Positions 10,489 through 19,989 of a DNA stretch of 64,000 nucleotides are shown piece by piece. The stretch's first letter is position 1. Each line of letters opens with the position of its first letter. This DNA comes from Noviherbaspirillum sp. UKPF54 (GTDB lineage: Bacteria; Pseudomonadota; Gammaproteobacteria; Burkholderiales; Burkholderiaceae_D), in the NCBI RefSeq assembly GCF_007874125.1, contig NZ_CP040128.1:992001-1056000 (forward strand). The letters are read 5' to 3'. Under the pieces are notes generated by a model. That model worked only from the letters and a program-made list of their open reading frames with translations, had not been told where the DNA came from and searched no databases. The position numbers and the translations under genes were made by a program.

Positions 10489-11670
10489 ATGAGAACATCT
10501 TCCCGTTTCGATGCCGTGCGCGGGCAAACGCTCGACCTGGCCGCGCCATTGTCCGAAGAAGATTGCTGCGTGCAGTCGATGACCGATGCCAGCCCGGTGA
10601 AGTGGCACATGGCGCACACCACCTGGTTTTTCGAAACCTTCATCCTGGAACGTTTCGAGCCTGCGTTCCGGCCCTTTCATCCGGCTTTCCGCATGCTGTT
10701 CAATTCGTATTACAACGGTGTCGGCGACAAGTACCCGCGCCCGCAGCGCGGCATGCTGACTCGTCCCGCGTTGGGCGAGGTGCTGGCTTACCGGCGCAAC
10801 GTCGACGAGCGCATGGCGGTCCTGCTGGATCGGCGCGGCGGCGATCCCGAGCTGGACATGCTGCTGGAAGTCGGCATGCACCATGAGCAGCAGCACCAGG
10901 AACTGATGCTAACCGACGTCAAGCATCTGCTGTCGCTGAATCCGTTGTGGCCGGCTTACTCGAATGCCGCATTCGAGCCTGCGCCGCCCGCCGCACCTGC
11001 CGGCTGGCGCGCTTTCGACGGCGGCGTGGTGGAGATCGGCCATGCCGGCGGCGCATTTTGCTTTGACAATGAAACACCGCGCCATCGCCAGTTCCTCGAA
11101 CCGTACGCGCTGGCGTCGCGTCTCGTCACCAACGCCGAATATCTTTCCTTCGTGGAGGACGGCGGGTACGCCAAGGCCTCGCTGTGGCTGTCGGAAGGAT
11201 GGGACTGGGTGCGCGCCAGCGAGCTGATGCAGCCGCTCTACTGGCGCCGCCATGAAGACGGATGGCGCGAATTCACATTGCATGGATTGCAGCAGCTCGA
11301 TCCGCACCGGCCGCTGGAACACATCTCGTTCTTCGAGGCGGACGCCTACGCGCGCTGGGCCGGCGCGCGATTGCCGACCGAAGCCGAGTGGGAGCATGCT
11401 GCCTCGGCACCGGATTCCGGATTGACGCAGCTGTTCGACACCTGCTGGCAGTGGACGCTGAGCAGTTACGCTCCATATCCAGGATACCGCGTTGCAGAGG
11501 GAGCCATCGGCGAGTACAACGGAAAATTCATGTCCAACCAATATGTCCTGCGCGGCTCATCCAGCGCAACGCCAGCCGGGCATGCCCGCGTCACCTACCG
11601 TAACTTCTTTCCGGCCTATGCGCGCTGGCAGTTTGCCGGAATCCGGCTGGCGAAATCAGCCGGCGGTTGA
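10489..11670 (+). CDS. egtB: Ergothioneine sulfoxide synthase EgtB
   Basis: A 393-residue non-haem iron enzyme that joins a thiol donor (gamma-glutamylcysteine or cysteine) to hercynine with O2, giving the sulfoxide precursor of ergothioneine. The N-terminal DinB-like domain carries the expected three His ligands: His43 in WHMAHTTWFFE, and His132 and His136 in HHEQQHQE. The C-terminal half is a formylglycine-generating-enzyme-like domain (about 175-390) with LPTEAEWEHAA and YRNFFPAYARWQFAGIRLA. It is co-transcribed with egtD. Whether the donor is cysteine or gamma-glutamylcysteine cannot be read here. Ergothioneine is an antioxidant thiol. Confidence 0.94.
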   Translation: MRTSSRFDAVRGQTLDLAAPLSEEDCCVQSMTDASPVKWHMAHTTWFFETFILERFEPAFRPFHPAFRMLFNSYYNGVGDKYPRPQRGMLTRPALGEVLAYRRNVDERMAVLLDRRGGDPELDMLLEVGMHHEQQHQELMLTDVKHLLSLNPLWPAYSNAAFEPAPPAAPAGWRAFDGGVVEIGHAGGAFCFDNETPRHRQFLEPYALASRLVTNAEYLSFVEDGGYAKASLWLSEGWDWVRASELMQPLYWRRHEDGWREFTLHGLQQLDPHRPLEHISFFEADAYARWAGARLPTEAEWEHAASAPDSGLTQLFDTCWQWTLSSYAPYPGYRVAEGAIGEYNGKFMSNQYVLRGSSSATPAGHARVTYRNFFPAYARWQFAGIRLAKSAGG

Positions 11671-11719
11671 GTGATTTTTCGGTGCGGGCAGCGTGCGATC
11701 GGCGCGCCGATATGGGCTG

Positions 11720-11749
11720 CCCTGCGCCTGAACCTGCGCAGGCGCAGGG
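11720..11749. terminator. Hairpin between convergent egtB and leuA
   Basis: Eleven-base arms CCCTGCGCCTG and CAGGCGCAGGG flank an 8-base loop between the egtB and leuA stops. No T-run follows on either strand, so it may be a convergent-transcription barrier or an mRNA 3' stabiliser instead of a classical terminator. Confidence 0.5.
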
Positions 11750-11754
11750 GGATG

Positions 11755-13470
11755 TCACACGGCTTCTGTCGCGTCGGCCGGCTCCGCATTGACTCTACGG
11801 GAAGCAAGCTGCCGGTTCACTGCGCAGAGCACCGCCTTGAATGACGCCGTGACGATATTGGCATCCATCCCGACGCCAAACAGCGTCGGATTGTCGCCCA
11901 CGCGCAGTTCTACATAGCACACCGCCATCGCATCCGCGCCGCTGCCGGCGGCATGCTCGTGGTAATCCATCAGGCGGATATCCACTCCCGCGCTTGCCGT
12001 TCCGAGACCCTGCACGAAGGCCGCGATCGGCCCGTTGCCGGTACCGGCAACGGTCACCGGCCTGCCTGCATGCCGGAGTTCCGCCTGTACGCGCACCATG
12101 CCGGATTGCTCCGGATCGTCCGTCATCCGGTGCATTCGATATCCGTAAGGCGACGCGGCATCGAGGTACTCTTGCCGGAAAATGCGGTAAATGTCATGCG
12201 CGACGACTTCCTTGCCGGTGTCGTCGGCCACCTGCTGCACGACGCGGCTGAACTCGATCTGCAGGCGGCGCGGCAGCTGCAACCCGTATTCCTGCTCCAG
12301 CAGATACGCCATGCCGCCCTTGCCGGACTGGCTGTTGACGCGGATGACGGCATCGTAGTTGCGCCCGACGTCGGCCGGGTCGAGCGGCAGATACGGCACC
12401 TCCCAGATCGCGTCGGCCTGCTGCCTCGCAAAGCCTTTCCGGATTGCGTCCTGGTGCGATCCGGAAAAGGCGGTGTACACCAGATCGCCCGAATAGGGAT
12501 GGCGCGGATGTACCGGAAGCTGGTTGCAATCTTCCACGCACTGGCGTACCGCGTCGATATCCGAAAAATCCAGCCCGGGATGCACGCCCTGCGTGTAGAG
12601 GTTCATCGCCAGCGTCACCAGGTCGACGTTGCCGGTGCGCTCGCCATTGCCGAACAGGCAGCCTTCGACCCGATCGGCGCCGGCCATCACCGCCAGTTCC
12701 GCCGACGCCACCGCCGTGCCGCGGTCGTTATGCGGATGCACGGAGAGGATAATCGCGTCGCGCCGCGCCAGGTGGCGGTGCATCCACTCGATCTGGTCCG
12801 CGTACACGTTGGGCGTGCTGCACTCGACGGTGGTGGGAAGGTTGATGATCATCTTGCGTTGCGGCGTCGGCTGCCAGACCTCGGATACGGCGTCGCATAC
12901 CTCCTTCGCAAAGTCCAGCTCGGTCATGCTGAAGGTTTCGGGCGAATACTGGAATACCCATTCCGTTTCCGGCCGCTCGTCCGTCAGTTGCCGGATCAGG
13001 CGCGTTCCGGCCACCGCGATGTCGCGCACCTGCTCGCGCGACATCCCGAACACGATGTCCCGGAAGGCCGGCGCGGTCGCGTTATACAGGTGCACGATGG
13101 CGCGGCGAGCGCCATGCAGCGATTCGACGGTGCGGCGGATCAAGTCTGCGCGCGACTGGGTCAGCACCTCGATCGTCACGTCTTGCGGGATGCGCTTTTC
13201 TTCGATCAGCCTGCGCACGAAGTCGAAATCGGTCTGCGACGCGGAAGGGAAGGCGACTTCGATTTCCTTCAGGCCGACCTTGACCAGCATTTCAAACAAG
13301 CGCAGCTTGCGCTCGCCATCCATTGGCTCGATCAGGGCTTGATTGCCATCGCGCAGATCGGTGCTCATCCAGATCGGCGGCTTGCTGATGACGCGATCGG
13401 GCCAGGTACGGCCGGGCAGTTGGACCGCGGGGAAGGAACGATATTTGGCTGCAGGGTTGGACAACATCAT
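11755..13470 (-). CDS. leuA: 2-isopropylmalate synthase
   Basis: A 571-residue enzyme that condenses acetyl-CoA with 2-ketoisovalerate, the committed step of leucine synthesis. The N-terminal HMGL-type barrel has [15 protein letters not shown] (metal Asp and catalytic Arg) and [13 protein letters not shown] (metal His pair). The C-terminal regulatory domain (about 430-555) would bind leucine. Length fits the long LeuA type of betaproteobacteria and actinobacteria. An AAAGGA site lies shortly before a double ATG; the first is used here. It stands alone, convergent with egtB. A short branched-chain-residue-rich reading frame upstream may be a leader peptide. Confidence 0.95.
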   Translation of the reverse strand: MMLSNPAAKYRSFPAVQLPGRTWPDRVISKPPIWMSTDLRDGNQALIEPMDGERKLRLFEMLVKVGLKEIEVAFPSASQTDFDFVRRLIEEKRIPQDVTIEVLTQSRADLIRRTVESLHGARRAIVHLYNATAPAFRDIVFGMSREQVRDIAVAGTRLIRQLTDERPETEWVFQYSPETFSMTELDFAKEVCDAVSEVWQPTPQRKMIINLPTTVECSTPNVYADQIEWMHRHLARRDAIILSVHPHNDRGTAVASAELAVMAGADRVEGCLFGNGERTGNVDLVTLAMNLYTQGVHPGLDFSDIDAVRQCVEDCNQLPVHPRHPYSGDLVYTAFSGSHQDAIRKGFARQQADAIWEVPYLPLDPADVGRNYDAVIRVNSQSGKGGMAYLLEQEYGLQLPRRLQIEFSRVVQQVADDTGKEVVAHDIYRIFRQEYLDAASPYGYRMHRMTDDPEQSGMVRVQAELRHAGRPVTVAGTGNGPIAAFVQGLGTASAGVDIRLMDYHEHAAGSGADAMAVCYVELRVGDNPTLFGVGMDANIVTASFKAVLCAVNRQLASRRVNAEPADATEAV

Positions 13471-13533
13471 GGTGAATCCTTTTCTTTGATTGAAGGGAAA
13501 TCCAGATGTGGCGAAGAGGCTGCCTGACTGCCA

Positions 13534-13650
13534 CTAGCGCGAGGCCAGGCAACCGATCGGTAGCGGCAGCAGGGAAAGCGAACGCGCGAAGATCATCACG
13601 GCGATCAGGTCGCCGCAGACGATCGTGACGGGAATTCGCTTGAAGTGCAT
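13534..13650 (-). CDS. Possible leuA leader peptide
   Basis: A 38-codon reading frame ends 63 bases before leuA. Its translation is rich in Ile, Val and Leu and contains LSLLPLPIGCL, with five Leu in eleven residues. Enrichment in the regulated amino acid is the hallmark of attenuation leaders. Against this, no clear Shine-Dalgarno sequence precedes its ATG and no hairpin with a U-run follows, so any control would have to act through translation or Rho. It may be chance. Confidence 0.3.
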   Translation of the reverse strand: MHFKRIPVTIVCGDLIAVMIFARSLSLLPLPIGCLASR

Positions 13651-13979
13651 GAAAGGATGGCCTTTGGAAAATTCGGCATCCGCATCGCCGGCTCGGCATG
13701 CGGGCAACAACAGACAACAGGGAAGGGGGAGAGTATTAGCGCGCCAGGCGCAGTAGCGCACGCGCCGCCAGGAGGCAGGCGAAAAGGGGCAGGAGGGAGT
13801 GATGTGCGCGAGCGATCGACATGCGTCCAATGTAGAAGAGCAGGCGGTGCATTGTCAAGCGCACAAACGGCTTAAGTGGTCCGAGCTAACGTGGCTGGCG
13901 GCGGAGCGCCTGTTGGCATTTATCATCGCGGCACCGATAATGAAGACAGCAAAATATTTCCGGATTTACCGGCACGGCA
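13651..13979. other. Intergenic region, leuA / SenA-like gene
   Basis: No supported gene. It must contain the leftward leuA promoter and leader and the rightward promoter of the SenA-like gene. I could not identify convincing -35/-10 pairs. Confidence 0.4.
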
Positions 13980-15167
13980 ATGAATTTTTCCTTTCGAACC
14001 GCGACACCGAACGAGCTCGCCGGTGCATTGCAGGACGCGCGCGAATACACGCTGACCCTGTTTGACTGCTTCGCCGACACAGGGTTGGATGTGCCGCGCA
14101 ACGTGCCGGTGGTGCCCGGCATTCATCCACCTCTGTGGGAACTCGGATATATCGCGTGGTTTGCCGAGTGGTACATCTTGCGCGAGGCGCAGTCGAGCGT
14201 ACCGGATGCGGCCGGACGTACCTCGCTGCTGACCAAGGGCGATGACTGGTTCGATCCCAACACGGTACCGCAGCGGGCCCGCTGGAGCCTGGACTTGCCC
14301 AGCACGGGCGCGTTGAAAACCTATTGCCGCGAAGTGCTGGACCGCGTGCTCGACAAGCTCGGACGTGCCAGAAACGAAGCCGCGGCACTGTACCCGTATC
14401 GCCTGGCGCTGGCGCACGAAGACATGCGCGGCGAAGCGCTGGCTGCCGTGCTGCAGACGCTGGGCGTGCGGCTGCCGCGGCAGTTGGAAGAACACAGCAT
14501 CCCGGCCTGGACGCAAGGCGAAATCCGTTTTCCCGGCGGGACGATCGAGTTGGGGAGCAAGCCCGGCGACGGTTTTGTGTTCGATAATGAAAAATGGGCA
14601 CATGCGGTCTACGTGCCGCCATTCGCGATGGATTCGACGCTGGTGTCGAATGCGCAGTATGGCGAATTCATTGCGGATGGCGGCTATCAGAATCCGCAGT
14701 TCTGGACAGTTGCCGGGCGCGACTGGGTGATGCGTAACGACATGTCGGCGCCGCGCGACTGGGAACCCGATGGCAGGCGCTGGCGCTGCCGGCGCTTCGG
14801 CCGGCAGATCGCCTTGCCGCTCCATGAACCGGTGCGCCATGTCAGCCTGTACGAGGCGCAGGCATATTGCGCGTGGGCGGGCAGGCGTCTGCCGATGGAA
14901 TCCGAGTGGGAATACGCGGCTCTGGCGGCGCATCCGGCGCTGCGCTGGGGCGACCTGTGGGAGTGGACTTGCTCGCCGTTCGAGCCATATCCGGGATTTT
15001 CCGTCGATGCGTATCGCGAATATTCCGAACCGCACTTCATGACGCACCAGGCGGTGCGCGGGGCATCGTTCGCCACCCGCTTGCGCCTGCGTTCACCGAA
15101 GTTTCGCAATTTCTGCCTTCCGGGGCGCAACGACATGTTCATCGGCTTTCGTACGTGCGCCATGTAG
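13980..15167 (+). CDS. SenA/EgtB-like protein with degraded iron site
   Basis: A 395-residue protein with the two-domain layout of EgtB and selenoneine synthase SenA: a DinB-like N-terminus, then a formylglycine-generating-enzyme-like domain (about 175-395, with LPMESEWEYAA and KFRNFCLPGRNDMFIGFR). WELG.IAWF.EW, the GDDWF segment and HEDM.GEA place it nearest SenA. In this family Fe(II) is held by three His. Here the His of LGHIAWF is Tyr57 and the second His of HEDMHGEA is Arg150; only His146 remains. Each change needs one transition (CAT to TAT, CAC to CGC). No senB or senC is visible nearby. The frame is intact, so it may have a different activity, or be an early pseudogene. Confidence 0.82.
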   Translation: MNFSFRTATPNELAGALQDAREYTLTLFDCFADTGLDVPRNVPVVPGIHPPLWELGYIAWFAEWYILREAQSSVPDAAGRTSLLTKGDDWFDPNTVPQRARWSLDLPSTGALKTYCREVLDRVLDKLGRARNEAAALYPYRLALAHEDMRGEALAAVLQTLGVRLPRQLEEHSIPAWTQGEIRFPGGTIELGSKPGDGFVFDNEKWAHAVYVPPFAMDSTLVSNAQYGEFIADGGYQNPQFWTVAGRDWVMRNDMSAPRDWEPDGRRWRCRRFGRQIALPLHEPVRHVSLYEAQAYCAWAGRRLPMESEWEYAALAAHPALRWGDLWEWTCSPFEPYPGFSVDAYREYSEPHFMTHQAVRGASFATRLRLRSPKFRNFCLPGRNDMFIGFRTCAM

Positions 15168-15192
15168 AGCGCACGCGAAACGGCAGCACATG

Positions 15193-15231
15193 AAAAAAAA
15201 CGGCCGCCCGGTAACCGGAGCGGCCGTTTTT
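15193..15231. terminator. Bidirectional intrinsic terminator
   Basis: A CGGCCGC / GCGGCCG stem, flanked by an A-run on the left and a T-run on the right, lies between the converging SenA-like gene and rhlE. It can terminate transcription from both sides. Confidence 0.9.
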
Positions 15232-15250
15232 GCTGATGCACTAGGAGCGA

Positions 15251-16660
15251 TCAGCGGTCGCCGTAGGAGCGGCGTGCGCCGTCGCCGGAGCGTGCTCCCT
15301 TGCTGTAGCCGCCTTCCTTGCGCGGGCCGGACGGCTTCGGCGCCCCCGGCTTGCTGAAGCTGCGCTGGCCCGGCTTGCCGCCATTGCCGCGGTTGTCGCC
15401 CGGCTTCCAGCCACCCGGCTTGCGGTTGCTGCGCGGTGCGGTGGCGGATTTCTTCGGCTCGAAGCCTTCGATCACATCGACCGGAATCGATTGCTTGGTG
15501 AAGCGTTCGATGCGCTTGATGTTGATATTTTCCGAGTGGTTCACCAGCGAAATTGCCTGGCCGTTGCGGCCGGCGCGACCGGTGCGGCCGATGCGGTGCA
15601 CGTAGTCTTCAGGGAACTTCGGCAGATCGTAGTTCACCACGTGCGTAATGCCCGGCACGTCGATGCCGCGCGCGGCAACGTCGGTCGCCACCAGCACGCG
15701 CACCTGGCCGCGGCGCAATGCGTCGAGCGTGCGGTTGCGTGCGCCCTGATGCATGTCGCCATGCAATGCAGCGGCGGTGAAGCCGGCGATGTTCAGGCGG
15801 TCGGCAATCGTGTCGGCGTCGCGCTTGGTCGCGGTAAACACGACGGCCTGGTCGAGCGATGCATCGCGCAGCAGGTGGTCGAGCAGGCGGTTCTTGTGCG
15901 ACAGATCGTCGACGAAGTGCACGCGCTGCTGGATGTTTTCATGCTTGGTGCCGGAGCTTGCAATCTGGATCACCAGCGGGTCCTTCGTGATGCGCTTGGC
16001 CATGTTGCCCACCACGCCGTCGAGCGTGGCCGAGAACAGCATGGTCTGGCGCGTTTCCGGCGTCGCCTCGACGATCTTTTCGATGTCGTCGATGAAGCCC
16101 ATGTCGAGCATGCGGTCGGCTTCGTCCAGCACCAGGATTTCCAGCTGCGAGAAGTTGATCTTGCCCGATTCCATATGGTCGATCAGGCGTCCCGGGGTCG
16201 CGACCAGGATTTCCGGATTCTTGGCCAGCAGCTGCATCTGCTTCGGATACGGCATGCCGCCAAGGATGGACACGGCGCGCAGGCGGCGCAGATAGGTGCC
16301 GTACTTGGAGGTGGCGGTGGTGACCTGCAGTGCCAGTTCGCGCGTCGGCGTCAGCACCAGCATCTTCGGTTGCGCAGGCTGGAAGCGAGGACGGTCGCCG
16401 CGTGCGCGCGCCGACTGCCGTTCCTGGTTCGGGGTCTTGGTGCCGGGTTGAAATTGTTGTTCGGCAAGGGCGAACTTGTGCAGCGCCGGCAGCATGAATG
16501 CCGCGGTCTTGCCGGAGCCGGTCTGCGACGACACCATCAGGTCGCGGTCTTGCAATGCCGCGGGAACCGCTTGCTCCTGTACCGGGGTGGGTTTGGTATA
16601 GCCGGCTTCGGACAAGGCTTTCAGGATGGACGTGTGCAGGCCTAGTGCTTCAAAACTCAT
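15251..16660 (-). CDS. rhlE: DEAD-box RNA helicase RhlE
   Basis: A 469-residue ATP-dependent RNA helicase. The Q motif lies in TKPTPVQEQAVP. Walker A is SQTGSGKT (45-52), the DEAD box is residues 179-182 in VLDEADRMLD, and motif III is SAT (210-212). Motif VI is HRIGRTGRAGRNG. The C-terminal 80 residues are basic and Gly/Lys/Arg-rich, typical of RhlE tails that bind RNA non-specifically. RhlE proteins act in ribosome assembly and cold-stage RNA turnover. It is monocistronic, ending at the shared terminator with the SenA-like gene. Confidence 0.93.
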   Translation of the reverse strand: MSFEALGLHTSILKALSEAGYTKPTPVQEQAVPAALQDRDLMVSSQTGSGKTAAFMLPALHKFALAEQQFQPGTKTPNQERQSARARGDRPRFQPAQPKMLVLTPTRELALQVTTATSKYGTYLRRLRAVSILGGMPYPKQMQLLAKNPEILVATPGRLIDHMESGKINFSQLEILVLDEADRMLDMGFIDDIEKIVEATPETRQTMLFSATLDGVVGNMAKRITKDPLVIQIASSGTKHENIQQRVHFVDDLSHKNRLLDHLLRDASLDQAVVFTATKRDADTIADRLNIAGFTAAALHGDMHQGARNRTLDALRRGQVRVLVATDVAARGIDVPGITHVVNYDLPKFPEDYVHRIGRTGRAGRNGQAISLVNHSENINIKRIERFTKQSIPVDVIEGFEPKKSATAPRSNRKPGGWKPGDNRGNGGKPGQRSFSKPGAPKPSGPRKEGGYSKGARSGDGARRSYGDR

Positions 16661-17042
16661 TGTGTTCTTTCGTGTAAATCAACGCCGCGACCACGACGTG
16701 ACAAGCACGTTCATGGCCGGTGCGCGAATGTAAAAATGCAACGCGAACCAACGAAACAGCTGAGAAAAAATTCTGAGAGATTTCGGCACAAAGCTTTGCG
16801 CCGGGGCGGTGTCTGGAACGTCAACACCAGAAGGCGGGATGGCTTTATCGTACAGCTAAAGGGTTGCGATGCTGCTCAAGTGACTGCTTGTTGCAGTGCA
16901 CAGCGGCGAATTATACAGACTAAATCTGTTCGCTGCCGAATTTATTTTGACGCAGGCGGGGCAAGGGAGCGTTGCACGAAGCGTGCTTCGCGCAACGTTA
17001 GCCGGATTGGCGAGCAAGCCAATCCGGGGCAGGGCTTCGGTT
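16661..17042. other. Intergenic region between rhlE and fabI
   Basis: No supported gene. The rhlE promoter and 5' leader should lie here. Near the fabI stop there is a perfect 10-base inverted repeat, listed separately. Confidence 0.5.
17002..17027. repeat. Perfect inverted repeat downstream of fabI
   Basis: Arms CCGGATTGGC and GCCAATCCGG with loop GAGCAA lie 16 bases past the fabI stop. No T-run follows on the fabI strand. It may be a 3' stabilising hairpin or part of a Rho-dependent end. Confidence 0.6.
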
Positions 17043-17825
17043 TTATTCAGTCGGCGCGTACATCACGTGCGAGAAGCCGCCGTCGACATAGGTGATCTCG
17101 CTGGTGATGCCGTTGGCGAGTTCGGACAGCAGGAAGGCCGCGGTGTTGCCCACGTCTTCGATCGTGATATTGCGGCGCAGCGGGGCATGCGCGGCGACGA
17201 TGCCGAGCAGCTTGCTGAAATCCTTGATGCCGGACGCGGCCAAGGTCTTGATCGGGCCGGCCGAAATGCCGTTGACGCGGATGCCTTTCGGGCCGAGCGA
17301 TTCGGCCAGGTAGCGCACGCTGGCTTCCAGGGACGCTTTTGCCAGGCCCATGGTGTTGTAGTTCGGCGTGACGCGCACCGCGCCCAGATAGGTCAGGGTC
17401 AGCAGCGACGCATTCGGGCTCAGTATCGGCAGCGCTGCCTTGGCCATCGCGGGGAAGCTGTAGGCAGAAATGTCCTGCGCGATGTGGAAAGCCTCGCGCG
17501 ACAGGCCGTCCAGGAAATCGCCGGCGATCGCTTCGCGCGGCGCAAAACCGATCGAATGCACCAGACCATCTAGGTGATCCCAGGATTTGCCGAGATCGGC
17601 GAACAGCGCGTTGATTTGATCGTCGCTGGAAACGTCGCAATCGAAGATCAGATTGCTGTCGAATTCCTTCGCAAATTCGGTGATGCGCTCCTTGAAGCGC
17701 TCGCCGACATAGGTAAATGCCAGTTCGGCGCCTTCGCGCTTGCATGCCTGGGCGATGCCGTAAGCGATGGAGCGGTTGGATAGGAGGCCTGTGATCAGGA
17801 TTTTTTTGCCTTGTAGGAATGCCAT
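17043..17825 (-). CDS. fabI: Enoyl-ACP reductase (NADH) FabI
   Basis: A 260-residue short-chain dehydrogenase that reduces the enoyl-ACP double bond, the last step of each fatty-acid elongation cycle. The divergent Gly motif [13 protein letters not shown] is typical of FabI. Tyr146, Tyr156 and Lys163 occupy the E. coli active-site positions. The ATG chosen has GGAG six bases upstream; a TTG four codons earlier is not needed. It stands alone. Triclosan/isoniazid-type inhibitors act on this enzyme class. Confidence 0.96.
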   Translation of the reverse strand: MAFLQGKKILITGLLSNRSIAYGIAQACKREGAELAFTYVGERFKERITEFAKEFDSNLIFDCDVSSDDQINALFADLGKSWDHLDGLVHSIGFAPREAIAGDFLDGLSREAFHIAQDISAYSFPAMAKAALPILSPNASLLTLTYLGAVRVTPNYNTMGLAKASLEASVRYLAESLGPKGIRVNGISAGPIKTLAASGIKDFSKLLGIVAAHAPLRRNITIEDVGNTAAFLLSELANGITSEITYVDGGFSHVMYAPTE

Positions 17826-18179
17826 AAATGACTCCAAATGATTTTGCGTATTTTATGCGCTTTGGACAGTATCGTCGGTCCTAAGCGCATGGCGCGCCGA
17901 AAAGACGAACGTTTTGCCGTTTTTCGTGGTTCAGATTTTTTAACTGGGCAAGATTGTAGGGGGGAGTGGGCTCAAGGGCAACTTTTGCTTTCGCCATTGA
18001 GCATGCTGGAAATCAATTTTCAAACAAATTTCCCGTGATAAAACCGTCGGAGGCCATTGCTTAGAGGCTTCGGATGTCAATGGCATTTTCCGCGAGGCGC
18101 CATGCGATCTTCTTTTAAATGGGTACAATAGCCTGCTTCTGTGCGGCTATGCGCGACAGCTTCTTTCATATATAGGCGG
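17826..18179. other. Divergent promoter region fabI / yejA
   Basis: No supported gene. A TACAAT hexamer at 18124-18129 could be the yejA -10 element, with no good -35 partner. The centre is AT-rich (near 17920-17960), fitting a promoter region. Confidence 0.4.
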
Positions 18180-19979
18180 ATGCGTAAATTCCTTTTTTCC
18201 TTTCTGCTCGTTAGTTGCCTTCACGCCAGCAGCAGTGCGTTTGCGGCCCATGCATTCTCTCTGTACGACACGCCGAAATACCCGGCTGGCTTCGCGCACT
18301 TTGATTACGTCAATCCGGATGCGCCGCGCGGCGGGGAGCTGTACCTCGCCAATCCCGACCGGCGCACGAGCTTCGACAAATTCAATCCGTTTTCCCTGAA
18401 GGGCGTGTCGGCCGCCGGGGTGTCCAACCTGATGTTCGAGACGCTCACGACCGGATCGTCGGACGAAGTGGCGACCATGTATGGCCTGTTGGCCGAGGAT
18501 ATGGAGCTGGCACCGGACCGGATGTCGATGACCTTCCGGCTGAACCCGAAGGCGCGCTTCAACAACGGCGACCCGGTCACCGCCGCCGACGTCAAGTATT
18601 CCTACGATACGCTGCTGGCCAAGGGCTCGCCGCAGTTCAAGACAGTGTTCGCCGACGTCAAGCAGTGCGTGGTGGTGGACAACCGCACGGTACGCTTCGA
18701 GTTCAAGACCCTCAACCGCGAACTGCCGCTGATCGTCGGCGGCGTGCCGGTGTTTTCCCGCAAGTGGGGCGCGAACACCTCGTTCGACAAGATCCAGCTT
18801 GAACCGCCGATTTCAACCGGCCCGTACCTGATCGAACGCTACGACGTCGGTCGCTCCATCACCTACAAACGCAATCCCGCCTACTGGGGCGACGCCGTGC
18901 CGGCTCGCAGGGGCATGTTTAATTTCGGACGCATCGTGTACCGCTTCTACAAGGACGATGTGGCGCGCCTGGAGGCGTTCAAGGCCGGCGAATTCGACGT
19001 GGTGGTCGAGTACAGCGCGAAGAACTGGGCGCGCAGCTACATCGGGCCGAAGTTCGCCAGCGGCGAGCTCGTCAAGCGCGAGCTGCCGCACTCGAACGCG
19101 GCCGGCATGCAGGGTTTCGTGATGAACCTGCGCCATCCGCAGTTCCAGGACCTGCGGGTACGCCAGGCGTTGGGCCTGGCGCTCGATTTCGAATGGATGA
19201 ACCGCCAGCTTTTCTACAGTCAGTACAAGCGCATCTATTCCTTCTTCAACAACAGCGAGCTGGCGGCAACCGGCATGCCGAGCGAGGATGAGCTGAAACT
19301 GCTGGAGCCGATGCGCGACAAGCTCGACCCGGCCGTGTTCGGTCCGGCGCCTGTGCCTCCGAGCACCAATCCGCCCGATTCTCTGCGCGCCAACCTGCTG
19401 CGGGCGAAGGCGCTGTTCAAGGAGGCCGGCTGGGAATACCGCGACGGCGCACTGCGCAACAGCAAGGGCGAGCCGTTCACGTTCGAGATCCTGGATGACC
19501 AGTCGGCGCTGTCGCGCATCATCACCGTGTACGTGCGCAACCTGCAAAAGCTCGGCATCCAGGTCAACCAGCGCACCGCCGACTACGCGCTGGTGCAGAA
19601 GCGCATGGAAGAATTCGACTTCGACATGACCAGCATCCGCTTCCCGGATACAAACAGTCCCGGCAACGAACTGTTCGACATGCTCGGTTCCAAGGCGGCG
19701 GATGAAAAAGGCTCCAACAACGCCTGGGGCCTGAAGGACCCGGCGGTCGACAAACTGATCACCGCCGTGGTCATGGCCGAATCGCGCAGGCAGCTGGTGG
19801 CGGCGGCGCGCGCGCTGGACCGCGTCCTGCTGCACAAGTACCTCGTCGTGCCGCACTGGTATTCTTCCACCCATCGGGTCGCCTACCACAACCGCTTCGG
19901 CATCCCCGCCAGGCTGCCGCTGTACTATGCGGCCGACCCCTATGTCATTTCAACCTGGTGGCAGCAAAAGGCAAGATGA
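18180..19979 (+). CDS. yejA: Peptide/microcin C ABC importer binding protein YejA
   Basis: A 599-residue periplasmic binding protein (SBP family 5). The signal peptide MRKFLFSFLLVSCLHASSS is cut near AFA-A. Next come HAFSLYDTPKYPAGFAHFDYVNPDAPRGG, typical of YejA, and the family segment MSMTFRLNPKARFNNGDPVTAADVKYS. YejA delivers oligopeptides (and the peptide antibiotic microcin C in enterobacteria) to the YejBEF importer. The ATG was picked because it opens a clean signal peptide; upstream starts at 18141 or 18149 add a non-hydrophobic stretch. It is first of yejABEF. Confidence 0.92.
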   Translation: MRKFLFSFLLVSCLHASSSAFAAHAFSLYDTPKYPAGFAHFDYVNPDAPRGGELYLANPDRRTSFDKFNPFSLKGVSAAGVSNLMFETLTTGSSDEVATMYGLLAEDMELAPDRMSMTFRLNPKARFNNGDPVTAADVKYSYDTLLAKGSPQFKTVFADVKQCVVVDNRTVRFEFKTLNRELPLIVGGVPVFSRKWGANTSFDKIQLEPPISTGPYLIERYDVGRSITYKRNPAYWGDAVPARRGMFNFGRIVYRFYKDDVARLEAFKAGEFDVVVEYSAKNWARSYIGPKFASGELVKRELPHSNAAGMQGFVMNLRHPQFQDLRVRQALGLALDFEWMNRQLFYSQYKRIYSFFNNSELAATGMPSEDELKLLEPMRDKLDPAVFGPAPVPPSTNPPDSLRANLLRAKALFKEAGWEYRDGALRNSKGEPFTFEILDDQSALSRIITVYVRNLQKLGIQVNQRTADYALVQKRMEEFDFDMTSIRFPDTNSPGNELFDMLGSKAADEKGSNNAWGLKDPAVDKLITAVVMAESRRQLVAAARALDRVLLHKYLVVPHWYSSTHRVAYHNRFGIPARLPLYYAADPYVISTWWQQKAR

Positions 19980-19989
19980 GAGGGCGACG

